Made by a program: the position numbers and the translations under genes. A DNA stretch of 16,970 nucleotides, taken from the NCBI GenBank assembly GCA_016191895.1, contig JACPVD010000027.1:1-16970 (forward strand), in the 5' to 3' direction. Positions 1 to 6,288 of this stretch are shown here, piece after piece. Origin of the DNA: Chloroflexota bacterium. GTDB taxonomy: Bacteria; Chloroflexota; Anaerolineae; Anaerolineales; Villigracilaceae. The notes under the pieces were generated by a model. The model was given only the letters and a program-made list of their open reading frames with translations, had not been told where the DNA came from and did no database searches. The stretch's first letter is position 1; each line of letters begins with the position of its first letter.

Positions 1-74
1 ATGCGGGCGATGGCGCGTTCGATCTTTCCGCCGTATTCGAGTCGAAAAGGGGATGGAGAAGAGGATGGGGTCAT
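1..74 (-). CDS. feoB: FeoB, continuation after the G domain (partial, runs off the window)
   Basis: This frame opens with an ATG at 74-72 that overlaps the TGA of the upstream G-domain gene (ATGA). Its 24 visible codons include FRLEYGGKIERAIAR, which resembles the start of the helical (GDI-like) domain that follows the G domain in intact FeoB proteins, where an LxYxxxIExAI pattern is usual. The remaining helical and membrane domains would lie beyond position 1. It may be a separate gene translated by stop-start coupling, the -1 frame of a programmed frameshift, or the rest of one gene broken by an indel. The frame relation is seen directly; the domain match is family knowledge applied to a short stretch. 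Confidence 0.6.
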   Translation of the reverse strand, partial: MTPSSSPSPFRLEYGGKIERAIAR

Positions 75-577
75 GTTATTTTTCCCGCCGCATGAACCGC
101 CTTCGCAAGCAGGTTGGATATTCCCCTGCCGCGATTCGCCGTTGTGGATACGATGGGGATGTTTCCGATCAATTGCGAAAGTTCGCTGATGTTTATCTTT
201 GCGCCGTTTTTTTGCAAATCATCCATCATGTTCAGCGCGATGATCACCGGTACGTCCAATTCCAATATCTGGACGGTGAGATATAAATTCCGTTCGAGGT
301 TGGTTGCGTCGACGACGTTGATCACAACGTCGGGGCGTTCCTCGATGATGAAATCGCGCGCGATGATTTCCTCCGGCGAATAGGCCGTCAGGCTGTAGGT
401 GCCGGGCAGGTCGACGATGTTAATCGTCAGCCCGTTGTATTCGATCTCGCCCTCTTTTTTTTCAACCGTTTTGCCCGGCCAGTTGCCTGTGTGCTGGCGT
501 AAACCGGTCAACAGGTTGAAGATGGTCGTTTTGCCTGCGTTTGTATTCCCCGCCAGTGCGATCGTCAGGTCAGCCAT
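71..577 (-). CDS. feoB: FeoB N-terminal GTPase domain, 168 aa, ends early
   Basis: FeoB is the ferrous iron transporter of the cytoplasmic membrane; its N-terminal G protein domain drives or regulates Fe(II) uptake. All G motifs are present: G1 GNTNAGKT at residues 10-17, the G2 threonine near residue 37 in WPGKTVE, G3 DLPG at 56-59, G4 NMMD at 116-119, and G5 STTANRG near 144-150. The frame stops right after the G domain, whereas FeoB is normally about 600-800 residues with a membrane part. I chose ATG at 577 because a GGAG lies 6 nt upstream; an in-frame ATG at 589 is also possible. Either start overlaps feoA, as expected for coupled translation. A G GGA AAA heptamer three codons before the stop would allow a -1 shift into the frame that continues FeoB. 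Confidence 0.85.
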   Translation of the reverse strand: MADLTIALAGNTNAGKTTIFNLLTGLRQHTGNWPGKTVEKKEGEIEYNGLTINIVDLPGTYSLTAYSPEEIIARDFIIEERPDVVINVVDATNLERNLYLTVQILELDVPVIIALNMMDDLQKNGAKINISELSQLIGNIPIVSTTANRGRGISNLLAKAVHAAGKIT

Positions 578-821
578 TCGCCGCTCCATCCAGCATCACT
601 TCGATGTGCGCGGCCTCCTCTTTTCGCAAGGCCAGGTGATAACCTTTGATGAAATATTCCACCGGGTCGCCAAGCGGGGCGTGGCGTTCGATGAGAATCG
701 TCTCGCCTTTGACAATTCCCATTTCGACGAAACGCCGGCGCAGGGCGCCTTCGCCGCCAATGCGCGAGATCGTCCCCCGTTGACCGGGCTGTAACAGGTG
801 CAATTGAATTAATGCGGTCAT
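570..821 (-). CDS. feoA: FeoA, small SH3-like ferrous iron transport protein
   Basis: An 83-residue cytoplasmic protein of the FeoA family, the usual length. FeoA has an SH3-like beta-barrel fold and is thought to act on the FeoB G domain. The pattern LxxLxPGQRGTISRI...LRRRFVEMGIVKGETILIERHAPLGDPVEYFIKGYHLALRKEEA is typical: a short barrel with the conserved LxxMGxxxG segment, then the GDPxE(Y/F)xxxG(Y/F)xLxLRxxEA signature. A GGAAG sits a few bases before ATG 821. It follows the regulator gene after 45 nt and overlaps feoB by 8 nt, so the three genes form one minus-strand operon. Confidence 0.92.
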   Translation of the reverse strand: MTALIQLHLLQPGQRGTISRIGGEGALRRRFVEMGIVKGETILIERHAPLGDPVEYFIKGYHLALRKEEAAHIEVMLDGAANG

Positions 822-866
822 TGTGCTTCCTTTGTGTGTTTTATAGTGCTTTTGAAAGAGGGGGAA

Positions 867-1526
867 TTACCGGGATACGATTATATATTCAGCCAAAGCC
901 AGCCCGAGCGCAACGTCTTTACCATCCACGCGCAGCGTCAGCGGACCTTGCAACGGGGCGGCCTCAAGGACCGTCACTTTATGACCGGGCAGGAGATTGC
1001 GATCATACAAGTGTTTGATCACCTCCGTCGCAGTGGCGTTGACCGCCAATATCGTTGCCGCGCGTCCCGTGTCCAATTCGCCCAGCGGGATTCCATTCAA
1101 CGGCGCAAACGAACCGTCTGCGGCGGGAATCGGATTGCCGCGCGGACAGGTTTGTGGATTCCCCAAAAAAGCCGCCAACGCCTCGGTCACTTCCGGCGCG
1201 GTGGCATGTTCAAGCGAACAGGCATATTCGTACAATTGTGTCCATTCGATCTTCAGGTGGTCGTATAAAAAACATTCCCACAAACGCTGGCGGCGCAGGA
1301 TGTTGCATGCGGCGTCGCGTCCCTTTTTGGTCAGCGCCACGCCTTTATAGGGCGTATGCTTTACCAGTCCCTGCTCGCCCAAACGCTTGACCATTTCATT
1401 GGCCGAGACGGCGGTCACACCCAACCGATCCGCCAGGCGGCCGATGGCAACCATTTCCCGGTCGCTCAGTTCCACCAGGGCTTTCAGGTACATTTCCACG
1501 CTCTCGCTCAGGGGCGATCGATTCAT
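867..1526 (-). CDS. DtxR/IdeR-family metal-dependent transcriptional regulator
   Basis: A 219-residue metalloregulator, probably an Fe(II)-responsive repressor of the feo operon that it heads. The order is a winged helix (about 1-70), a dimerisation and metal-binding domain (about 70-145), then a FeoA/SH3-like C-terminal domain with LPGHKVTVLE near 177-190. The primary-site residues of DtxR seem kept: Met12 (EMYLK), Cys103, Glu106 and His107 (CSLEH). A Cys at this place fits the iron-type DtxR/IdeR branch better than manganese MntR. The ancillary-site histidines of DtxR (His79 and His98) align with Gln80 and Tyr99, so that site may be absent. CPRGNPIP near 126-133 is another family hallmark. 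ATG 1526 lacks a clear Shine-Dalgarno; the message may be nearly leaderless. Confidence 0.9.
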   Translation of the reverse strand: MNRSPLSESVEMYLKALVELSDREMVAIGRLADRLGVTAVSANEMVKRLGEQGLVKHTPYKGVALTKKGRDAACNILRRQRLWECFLYDHLKIEWTQLYEYACSLEHATAPEVTEALAAFLGNPQTCPRGNPIPAADGSFAPLNGIPLGELDTGRAATILAVNATATEVIKHLYDRNLLPGHKVTVLEAAPLQGPLTLRVDGKDVALGLALAEYIIVSR

Positions 1527-1527
1527 A

Positions 1528-1537
1528 AGGCTTGCCT
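1528..1537. promoter_or_regulatory. Possible operator site next to the regulator start codon
   Basis: AGGCTTGCCT is a perfect 4+4 inverted repeat with a 2-nt centre, lying 2 bp upstream of the ATG of the DtxR-like gene. It resembles the AGGYxAxxCT half-site style of DtxR/IdeR boxes. Its centre is 23 bp, about two helical turns, from the stronger palindrome at 1548-1563. Its role as an operator is inferred from place and symmetry. Confidence 0.45.
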
Positions 1538-1544
1538 ATTAATT

Positions 1545-1563
1545 ATCATAAGGTCAACCTTAT
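1545..1563 (-). promoter_or_regulatory. Palindromic operator overlapping the dtxR-feoAB promoter
   Basis: ATAAGGTCAACCTTAT at 1548-1563 is a perfect 7+7 inverted repeat with a 2-nt centre. It contains AGGT/ACCT half-sites like those of DtxR, IdeR and SirR operators. On the minus strand a TATGAT hexamer (1550-1545) overlaps its edge and would be a -10 element about 20 nt before the regulator ATG. A repressor bound here would block the promoter, giving autoregulation of dtxR-feoA-feoB by iron. The palindrome is seen; binding is inferred. Confidence 0.6.
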
Positions 1564-1653
1564 TATCTTTGATTCCCGCGTTTTCGTAAAGAGATGGATG
1601 TCACTTTGTTGGGGGAGGAACGTCCCGCCTGTGCATCTTTCCGCCTTGTGCGT

Positions 1654-1659
1654 TATAAT
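1654..1659 (+). promoter_or_regulatory. -10 element of the FMN-riboswitch operon
   Basis: A perfect TATAAT lies 19 nt before the 5' strand of riboswitch helix P1, the right distance for a transcript that starts just upstream of the aptamer. No convincing -35 hexamer is seen 16-18 bp upstream, so the call rests on the -10 and its position. Confidence 0.55.
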
Positions 1660-1677
1660 CCCGTCAATACAATATTC

Positions 1678-1811
1678 AACCTTCGGGGCAGGGTGCAATT
1701 CCCGATCGGCGGTACAGCCCGCGAGCGTGTACGACCGACTTAGTTGGTCATACACAGCATGATCCGGCGCAATTCCGGGGCCGACAGTAACAGTCTGGAT
1801 GGAAGAAGGTT
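1678..1811 (+). promoter_or_regulatory. FMN riboswitch (RFN element)
   Basis: The conserved blocks of the RFN element appear in order: GGGGCAGGGTG and AATTCCCGATCGGCGGT (about 1685-1714), AGCCCGCGAGCG (about 1717-1728), GATCCGG, then AATTCCGGGGCCGACAGT (about 1761-1788), and AGTCTGGATGGAAGAAGG near the 3' end. Helix P1 closes as AACCTTC (1678-1684) with GAAGGTT (1805-1811), seven perfect pairs. It senses FMN and controls the downstream transporter. Segment TTCGGGG at 1682-1688 can pair with CCCCGAA at 1845-1851, the 5' side of the terminator, which gives a direct antiterminator when FMN is absent. Confidence 0.96.
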
Positions 1812-1845
1812 AACGCAGACCTGCGCAGTCTGTGTGGATTCACGC

Positions 1846-1877
1846 CCCGAAAACGATTCCTGTTTTCGGGCTTTTTT
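1846..1877 (+). terminator. Intrinsic terminator, expression platform of the FMN riboswitch
   Basis: CCCGAAAAC (1846-1854) and GTTTTCGGG (1862-1870) form a perfect 9-bp stem with a 7-nt loop, followed by C and six T. It starts 34 nt after aptamer helix P1, the usual place for a ligand-controlled terminator. FMN binding should let it form and stop transcription of the transporter genes. Confidence 0.9.
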
Positions 1878-1919
1878 CTCGACGTAATTCCGCAACGGAC
1901 TCCGCCCTGGCCTGTGTCT

Positions 1920-1948
1920 GCGCCCCGGGGTCGATTCCACCGAGGCGC
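1920..1948 (+). promoter_or_regulatory. Hairpin that covers the permease Shine-Dalgarno
   Basis: GCGCC (1920-1924) pairs with GGCGC (1944-1948), and CGG (1926-1928) with CCG (1940-1942) across one mismatch. The 3' strand includes most of the GAGG (1942-1945) that serves ATG 1955. This suggests a second, translational layer after the terminator. Stability was not computed. Confidence 0.4.
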
Positions 1949-1954
1949 TTTTTC

Positions 1955-2728
1955 ATGCTCAAGAAAAACCCATCCCGCATTCCCTGGCTCGGATCCATAT
2001 CCATCCTGGCCGGTTTGTTTGCATGGGAAGTCACCGCACGATACGGCAGCCTGCCCCGTTTTATTTTTCCGGGTCCGCGCGATGTCTGGCTGAGCCTTGT
2101 CGATTCCATCACCGACGGAACATTGATGTATCATGCCGCCATCACACTGACGGAGGTCCTGCTTGGCCTGTTGGTCGGCGTGACGTTTGCAACAGTGATT
2201 GGATATGCGCTGGCCAAATCACGTACGCTGGAAAAAATCCTTTCACCCTATCTTGTGGCGAGCCAGGCGATTCCGATTGTAGCAATTGCGCCCTTGCTGG
2301 TCATCTGGCTCGGAGATGGAATTCTCTCAAAGGTGTTGATCTGCGCGTTGATCGTGTTCTTCCCGGTGCTGGTCAATACCATTGTGGGTGTGCGTGCCGT
2401 GCCAACCGCGCTATACGACCTGATGAACTCCGTCCGTGCGACGAGATGGCAAATCCTGTTGAAGCTGGAATTCCCCGCCGCGCTTCCCATTCTGCTGGGC
2501 GGTTTGCGAATCGGCGCGACGTTATCGGTCATCGGCGCGATCGTGGGCGAGTTGGTGGATGCGGAGGAAGGGCTTGGGTATTTGCTGCAACTCGGCGATT
2601 TCCAATACGACACATCGATGGTGTATGTGGCGGTGTTTGCGCTGATCGCCCTCGCGCTCGGCTTGTATGGAGTCGTGGCGTGGATCGAGAGGAAGTTTTT
2701 GGTCTGGCAGGAAACAACTTCGCGCTGA
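1955..2728 (+). CDS. ribX: ABC transporter permease, NitT/TauT type, probable riboflavin importer RibX
   Basis: A 257-residue inner-membrane permease of the binding-protein-dependent family (BPD_transp_1). It has about six hydrophobic segments and the cytoplasmic EAA-type loop at about residues 156-186 (MNSVRATRWQILLKLEFPAA onward, ending LPILLGGLRIG), which docks on the ATPase. I chose ATG 1955 with GAGG 9 nt upstream: an upstream in-frame start at 1832 would read through the terminator. It is the first gene after the FMN riboswitch, and binding protein and ATPase follow, so the substrate is probably riboflavin or a close relative. This family also moves the thiamine precursor HMP, taurine and nitrate; the choice of riboflavin rests on the riboswitch and on the RibXY system predicted in Chloroflexus. 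The stop codon lies within a repeat. Confidence 0.82.
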   Translation: MLKKNPSRIPWLGSISILAGLFAWEVTARYGSLPRFIFPGPRDVWLSLVDSITDGTLMYHAAITLTEVLLGLLVGVTFATVIGYALAKSRTLEKILSPYLVASQAIPIVAIAPLLVIWLGDGILSKVLICALIVFFPVLVNTIVGVRAVPTALYDLMNSVRATRWQILLKLEFPAALPILLGGLRIGATLSVIGAIVGELVDAEEGLGYLLQLGDFQYDTSMVYVAVFALIALALGLYGVVAWIERKFLVWQETTSR

Positions 2729-2822
2729 GCGTAGTCGAAGCGCCGGGCATTTGTCCTTCGACTCGGTGAGCCGCGAAACGAGACGAACTGTCAGGACGAA
2801 TGACTGCGCTCACGCTGTCTCG
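2720..2822. repeat. REP-like palindromic repeat between permease and binding protein
   Basis: AGTCGAAG (2733-2740) and CTTCGACT (2756-2763) form a perfect 8-bp inverted repeat, and CGAGAC (2779-2784) pairs with GTCTCG (2817-2822). The wording GCTGAGCGTAGTCGAAG is of the GAGC/TCGAAG type often seen in dispersed intergenic repeats. The element begins in the last codons of the permease and supplies its TGA stop. No U tract follows, so it is not an obvious terminator. Confidence 0.5.
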
Positions 2823-2859
2823 ACGCTTTTTCGGGAGCGCGAAAAACAAAGGAGACTCA

Positions 2860-3843
2860 ATGTTCAAGAAATTAGTTTCACTCATGCTCGGGCTGGCGAT
2901 CGGCCTTTCGGCCTGTACCAGTTCACAGGTCGGGGGGGATGCGGGGGGAGTCCGTCTGATTCAACTGCCGATGGGTTACATCCCGAATATCCAGTATGCG
3001 CCGTTCTATGTCGCGGTCGAAAAGGGATATTTTGCCGAAGCGGGGATCGAACTCAAGTTTGATTATTCCTTCGAGACCGATGGTGTGTCGCTGGTGGGCG
3101 CCGGGGAATTTCCGTTTGCGGTGGCTTCCGGCGAGCAGGTGTTGCTGGCGCGTTCGCAGGGATTGCCTGTGGTGTACACGTTTGCATGGTATCAGCAGTT
3201 TCCGATTTCGGTCATCTCTGCGGTGGAACTGAATGTACAAACCCCCGCCGATCTGGCGGGACAACGAATCGCCCTGCCCGGCTTGTTTGGCGCGAATTTC
3301 ATTGGCTTGCAGGCATTGCTTTTTTCTGCGGGGTTGACGCTGGCCGATGTGCAGGTGGACACAATCGGATTCAACCAGGTGGAATCGTTTGCCACCGGCC
3401 AAAGCGACATTGTGATCGGATATACCGCAAACGAACCGATCATCCTTCGTTCGCAGAAATTCAAATTGAATGAACTGCGCGTGGCCGATTATGTGCAATT
3501 GACCGCGAACGGAATCGTCTCCAGCGAAAAGACGATTGCGGAGGAACCCGAACTGGTGAGCGGGATGGCGCTTGCGCTGGCAAAAGGCATATCCTACACC
3601 ATCGCGCACCCGGAGGAGGCGTACACAATCAGTTTGAAGTATGTGGAAAACCTCGCCAATCAGGACAAGGATGTTCAAATGCAAATCCTGAATACGTCCA
3701 TCGAATTTTGGAAGGCGGAACAGATCGGCTACTCCGACCCGCAGGCCTGGGAGAACATGAATGAATTGCTGGTAAAAATGGAATTGATTCCCGCGCCCGT
3801 GGATTTGAACGGAGCGTTCACGAATAAGTTTGTGCCGAATTAA
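2860..3843 (+). CDS. ribY: NMT1/THI5-like lipoprotein binding protein, probable riboflavin-binding RibY
   Basis: A 327-residue extracytoplasmic solute-binding lipoprotein. The signal peptide ends in lipobox LSAC with Cys19. The mature part is a periplasmic-binding fold of the NMT1/THI5-like (SsuA/ThiY) type: MGYIPNIQYAPFYVAVEKGYFAEAGIELKFDY near the N terminus, then GEFPFAVASGEQVLLARSQGLPVV and LAGQRIALPGLFGANFIGLQALL. ATG 2860 is preceded by GGAG 5 nt upstream and opens directly into a signal peptide, so the longer frame from 2800 is rejected. It should capture the vitamin for the permease before it. HMP/thiamine precursors are the main alternative substrate, but the operon is under an FMN riboswitch, not a TPP one. 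Confidence 0.85.
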   Translation: MFKKLVSLMLGLAIGLSACTSSQVGGDAGGVRLIQLPMGYIPNIQYAPFYVAVEKGYFAEAGIELKFDYSFETDGVSLVGAGEFPFAVASGEQVLLARSQGLPVVYTFAWYQQFPISVISAVELNVQTPADLAGQRIALPGLFGANFIGLQALLFSAGLTLADVQVDTIGFNQVESFATGQSDIVIGYTANEPIILRSQKFKLNELRVADYVQLTANGIVSSEKTIAEEPELVSGMALALAKGISYTIAHPEEAYTISLKYVENLANQDKDVQMQILNTSIEFWKAEQIGYSDPQAWENMNELLVKMELIPAPVDLNGAFTNKFVPN

Positions 3844-3849
3844 CGATGG

Positions 3850-3905
3850 GCGTGGAGCGTGGAGCGTGCTCCGTGACACGCACCACGCTCCACTCACCAC
3901 CCACT
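3850..3905. repeat. Strand-switching heptamer array before the ATPase gene
   Basis: The 56 nt divide exactly into eight heptamers. The first four are GCGTGGA, GCGTGGA, GCGTGCT, CCGTGAC; the next four are ACGCACC, ACGCTCC, ACTCACC, ACCCACT, which follow the reverse-complement wording. It ends 1 nt before ATG 3907. The arms contain an 11-bp perfect inverted repeat, GTGGAGCGTGG (3852-3862) and CCACGCTCCAC (3883-3893). No U tract and no Shine-Dalgarno are present. Confidence 0.7.
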
Positions 3906-3906
3906 C

Positions 3907-4653
3907 ATGCCCGCATTCCCCATCCTCACCACCAAAAATCTTTCCGTTGTCTTTCCCGACAGCAACGGCGGTCTGCGCGCGCTGGAGGATATTTCGTTTG
4001 AAATATACCCGCGCGAGTTTATTTGTTTTCTTGGGCCTTCCGGGTCGGGCAAGACCACGCTGCTGCGAATCCTCGCGAGCCTGCTCGCGCCGACATCGGG
4101 CAGTGCGCATTTCATCCGCAATCAAAACCCGCGGATCGGCATGGTCTTTCAGCAGTCGAATCTTATGCCGTGGCGCACGGTGATGGATAATATTAAACTC
4201 CCGCTCGAAGTGGAAGGCATGGGCGAATCGAAGGCGCGGATGAAGGCGCAGGAGATGATCGACCTGGTCGGGCTTCACGGATTCGAATCCGCGTGGCCGC
4301 GCGAACTCTCCGGCGGGATGGCGCAGCGCGTGGCAATCGCGCGCGCGCTCATCCATGACCCCGACCTGCTCCTGCTCGATGAGCCGTTCGCCTCACTGGA
4401 TGCCATGACCCGCGAACGCATGTGGGTGGAGTTGTCGCGCATCTGGCAGGCGAAACAAAAGACCGTTATCATGGTGACGCATTCGATCAATGAATCTTTA
4501 TTTCTTGCCGACCGAGTTTTGGTGCTCACGCAACGCCCCGGCAAAATAAAAATGGACATGAAAGTCGATCTCCCGCGCCCAAGAAAAGACGACATCCGTT
4601 ACACGCCGCCTTTCGGGAAACTCGCCCGCAAACTGCGCGAAGCGATTGAGTGA
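3907..4653 (+). CDS. ABC transporter ATP-binding protein of the riboflavin-type importer
   Basis: A 248-residue NitT/TauT-type ATPase (SsuB/TauB/ThiZ-like) on the cytoplasmic face of the permease. All motifs are intact: Walker A GPSGSGKTT at 43-51, Q-loop VFQQSNLMPW at 80-89, signature LSGGMAQR at 134-141, Walker B LLLLDEPF at 154-161, D-loop SLDA, and the H-loop histidine at 192 (MVTHS). The tail with RPGKIKMDMKVDLPRPR is typical of this subfamily. It completes a permease, binding protein and ATPase set under the FMN riboswitch. Unlike its neighbours it has no visible ribosome site: a heptamer array fills the 63-nt gap. Confidence 0.9.
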   Translation: MPAFPILTTKNLSVVFPDSNGGLRALEDISFEIYPREFICFLGPSGSGKTTLLRILASLLAPTSGSAHFIRNQNPRIGMVFQQSNLMPWRTVMDNIKLPLEVEGMGESKARMKAQEMIDLVGLHGFESAWPRELSGGMAQRVAIARALIHDPDLLLLDEPFASLDAMTRERMWVELSRIWQAKQKTVIMVTHSINESLFLADRVLVLTQRPGKIKMDMKVDLPRPRKDDIRYTPPFGKLARKLREAIE

Positions 4654-4694
4654 GTAATACACACAAGTTGTCGTCTTGCTGAACTTTGTCAGTT

Positions 4695-4764
4695 TTAACG
4701 CAAAGTCGCCAAGTCGCCAAGACGCGGCGCTTTTTTTCTTTGCGGCTCTGTGCCTTTGCGTTAA
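4695..4764. repeat. TTA-flanked palindromic array of eight octamers
   Basis: Between TTA (4695-4697) and TAA (4762-4764) lie exactly eight octamers: ACGCAAAG, TCGCCAAG, TCGCCAAG, ACGCGGCG, then CTTTTTTT, CTTTGCGG, CTCTGTGC, CTTTGCGT. The second four follow the reverse complement of the first four, and the outer ends form an 11-bp perfect inverted repeat (4695-4705 with 4754-4764). Similar intergenic elements with CGCAAAG/CTTTGCG wording are known in many environmental bacteria. The GGCG stem followed by seven T may also end transcription of the ABC operon, though the stem is short. Confidence 0.7.
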
Positions 4765-4824
4765 GATTCTCGATTAAATGCGGCTCAAGAAATAATGGCA
4801 GCAACTTGAGATAATAACCATACC

Positions 4825-6282
4825 ATGACAGACTCAAAACTCATCCTCGTCACCGGCGCGACAGGTTATGTAGGCGGGAGGCTTGTGCCGAAGCTTCTCG
4901 AAGCCGGCTACCGCGTGAGATGTCTTGTGCGCGACCCATCCCGCTTGCAGGGGCGCCCCTGGCTGAATCGAGTCGAAGTCGTCTCCGGCGACGCGCTCGC
5001 CCCCGAAGGACTCGCCGACACAATGCAGGAAGTCTCTGTCGCCTATTATTTGATTCACGGATTGCAGGGTGGAAAGGTGAACGCCGAACGCGACCTGCAG
5101 GCGGCGCGCAACTTCGCCCAGGCCGCAGAAGATGCCGGTGTCGAACGCATCATCTACCTTGGCGAACTCGTTGACCCCGCCGCAAATCTCTCTCCCTACC
5201 TTCGCGCCCGGCACGAAACGGGATACCTCCTTCGCTATGGCAAAGTCCCCGTGACCGAATTTCGCGCCGGCATGATCGTCGGCTCCGGCTCGGTGCTGTT
5301 CGAAATGATCCGCTACCTCACCGAGCGCGAACCGATCTTCATCTGCCCGGCCTGGTATTTTTCGCAGGCGCAACCCATCGCCATCCGCGATGTGCTTTCC
5401 TATTTGATCGAAGCCATCAAAACGCCCGACAGCATCGGCCGCGTGATCGAAATCGGCGGCCCTACGCGCCTGACCTATGCCGGCATGCTCATGGGCTACG
5501 CCAAAGAACGCAGGCTCAAACGCTGGCTCATCCGCACGCCGGTGTACGCGCCGCGGCTTTCGGCGTATTGGGTGCATCTTGTCACGCCGATTCACTGGCG
5601 AGTCGTTGCGCCGCTCATCGAAGGCTTGCGGCTGGAACTCATCGTCCGCGACGATACTGCAAAAAAACTTTTTCCGCAGATCAAGCCCATCGATTTTCAA
5701 ACCGCCGCGCATCTCGCGCTTGGCCGTATTCAACGCGACAAAGTTGAAACCAGCTGGTCAGACGCGCTTGTCGTTTCGATGGGTGATTTCAAGCCCTATC
5801 GATTCGCCATCGAAGAAGGCATGTTCATCGAACGCCGCCAGGTCATGCTCGATCTCGAACCCGAATCCGTGTTCCGCGCCTACTCCGGCATTGGCGGCGA
5901 ACGCGGCTGGCTCTACATGGATTGGTCATGGGTGTTGCGCGGCTGGATGGACAAAGTCATCGGCGGTGTGGGCTTGCGGCGCGGGCGAAGACACCCCGAC
6001 GAAGTTCACACCGGCGAGTCTCTCGATTTTTGGCGCGTCGAAGAGGTCGAAAAGAACCGCCTCATGCGCCTTCGCGCCGAAATGAAACTGCCCGGCAAAG
6101 CCTGGCTTCAATTCGAGTCCGCGCCGCAGGAAAACAAAACCCTGCTCACCGTCACCGCCTATTTCGCGCCGTACGGCATCCCGGGTTTTCTCTACTGGTA
6201 TGCCATGTGGCCGTTCCACAAATTCATCTTCGACGGCCTCACCCGCAGGCTCGCGTCCCGCGCAAGGGTGATCGCCCATTAA
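4825..6282 (+). CDS. NAD(P)-binding SDR-family protein with DUF2867-like C-terminal part (copy 1)
   Basis: A 485-residue two-domain protein. The N-terminal part is an atypical SDR/NmrA-like Rossmann fold with TGATGYVGG near 10-18, AYYLIHGL near 73-80, a VERIIYLGEL strand, and VPVTEFRAGMIVGSGS. The rest (from about 310) resembles DUF2867, with a Trp-rich stretch WLYMDWSWVLRGWMDKVIGG and an end GFLYWYAMWPFHKFIF found in such proteins. It probably acts as a cytosolic or membrane-associated oxidoreductase or nucleotide-binding protein; the substrate is unknown. The start has no clear Shine-Dalgarno. The next gene is a paralogue 6 nt downstream, so both are in one operon. Nothing in the sequence ties it to riboflavin or B12 other than location. 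Confidence 0.85.
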   Translation: MTDSKLILVTGATGYVGGRLVPKLLEAGYRVRCLVRDPSRLQGRPWLNRVEVVSGDALAPEGLADTMQEVSVAYYLIHGLQGGKVNAERDLQAARNFAQAAEDAGVERIIYLGELVDPAANLSPYLRARHETGYLLRYGKVPVTEFRAGMIVGSGSVLFEMIRYLTEREPIFICPAWYFSQAQPIAIRDVLSYLIEAIKTPDSIGRVIEIGGPTRLTYAGMLMGYAKERRLKRWLIRTPVYAPRLSAYWVHLVTPIHWRVVAPLIEGLRLELIVRDDTAKKLFPQIKPIDFQTAAHLALGRIQRDKVETSWSDALVVSMGDFKPYRFAIEEGMFIERRQVMLDLEPESVFRAYSGIGGERGWLYMDWSWVLRGWMDKVIGGVGLRRGRRHPDEVHTGESLDFWRVEEVEKNRLMRLRAEMKLPGKAWLQFESAPQENKTLLTVTAYFAPYGIPGFLYWYAMWPFHKFIFDGLTRRLASRARVIAH

Positions 6283-6288
6283 TTGGCC

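Noticed and set aside
834..1268. Plus-strand open frames opposite the DtxR-like gene
   Set aside because: The minus-strand protein has the complete DtxR architecture and metal-site residues; the plus-strand frames have no family features.
1832..1954. Upstream extension of the permease frame
   Set aside because: It would read through the intrinsic terminator at 1846-1877, and the ATG at 1955 has a ribosome site and fits the usual permease N terminus.
2923..4356. Long open frame on the minus strand (477 codons) opposite the binding protein and ATPase genes
   Set aside because: It lies antisense to two genes with full sets of family motifs, spans the spacer between them, and its translation is rich in Arg and His without recognisable domains. 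It is a composition artefact.
4784..4810. CTCAAG / CTTGAG inverted repeat and a TAATAA hexamer before the first SDR gene
   Set aside because: Six-base arms with a 15-nt loop are weak, and no -35 is spaced properly, so neither an operator nor a promoter could be supported.
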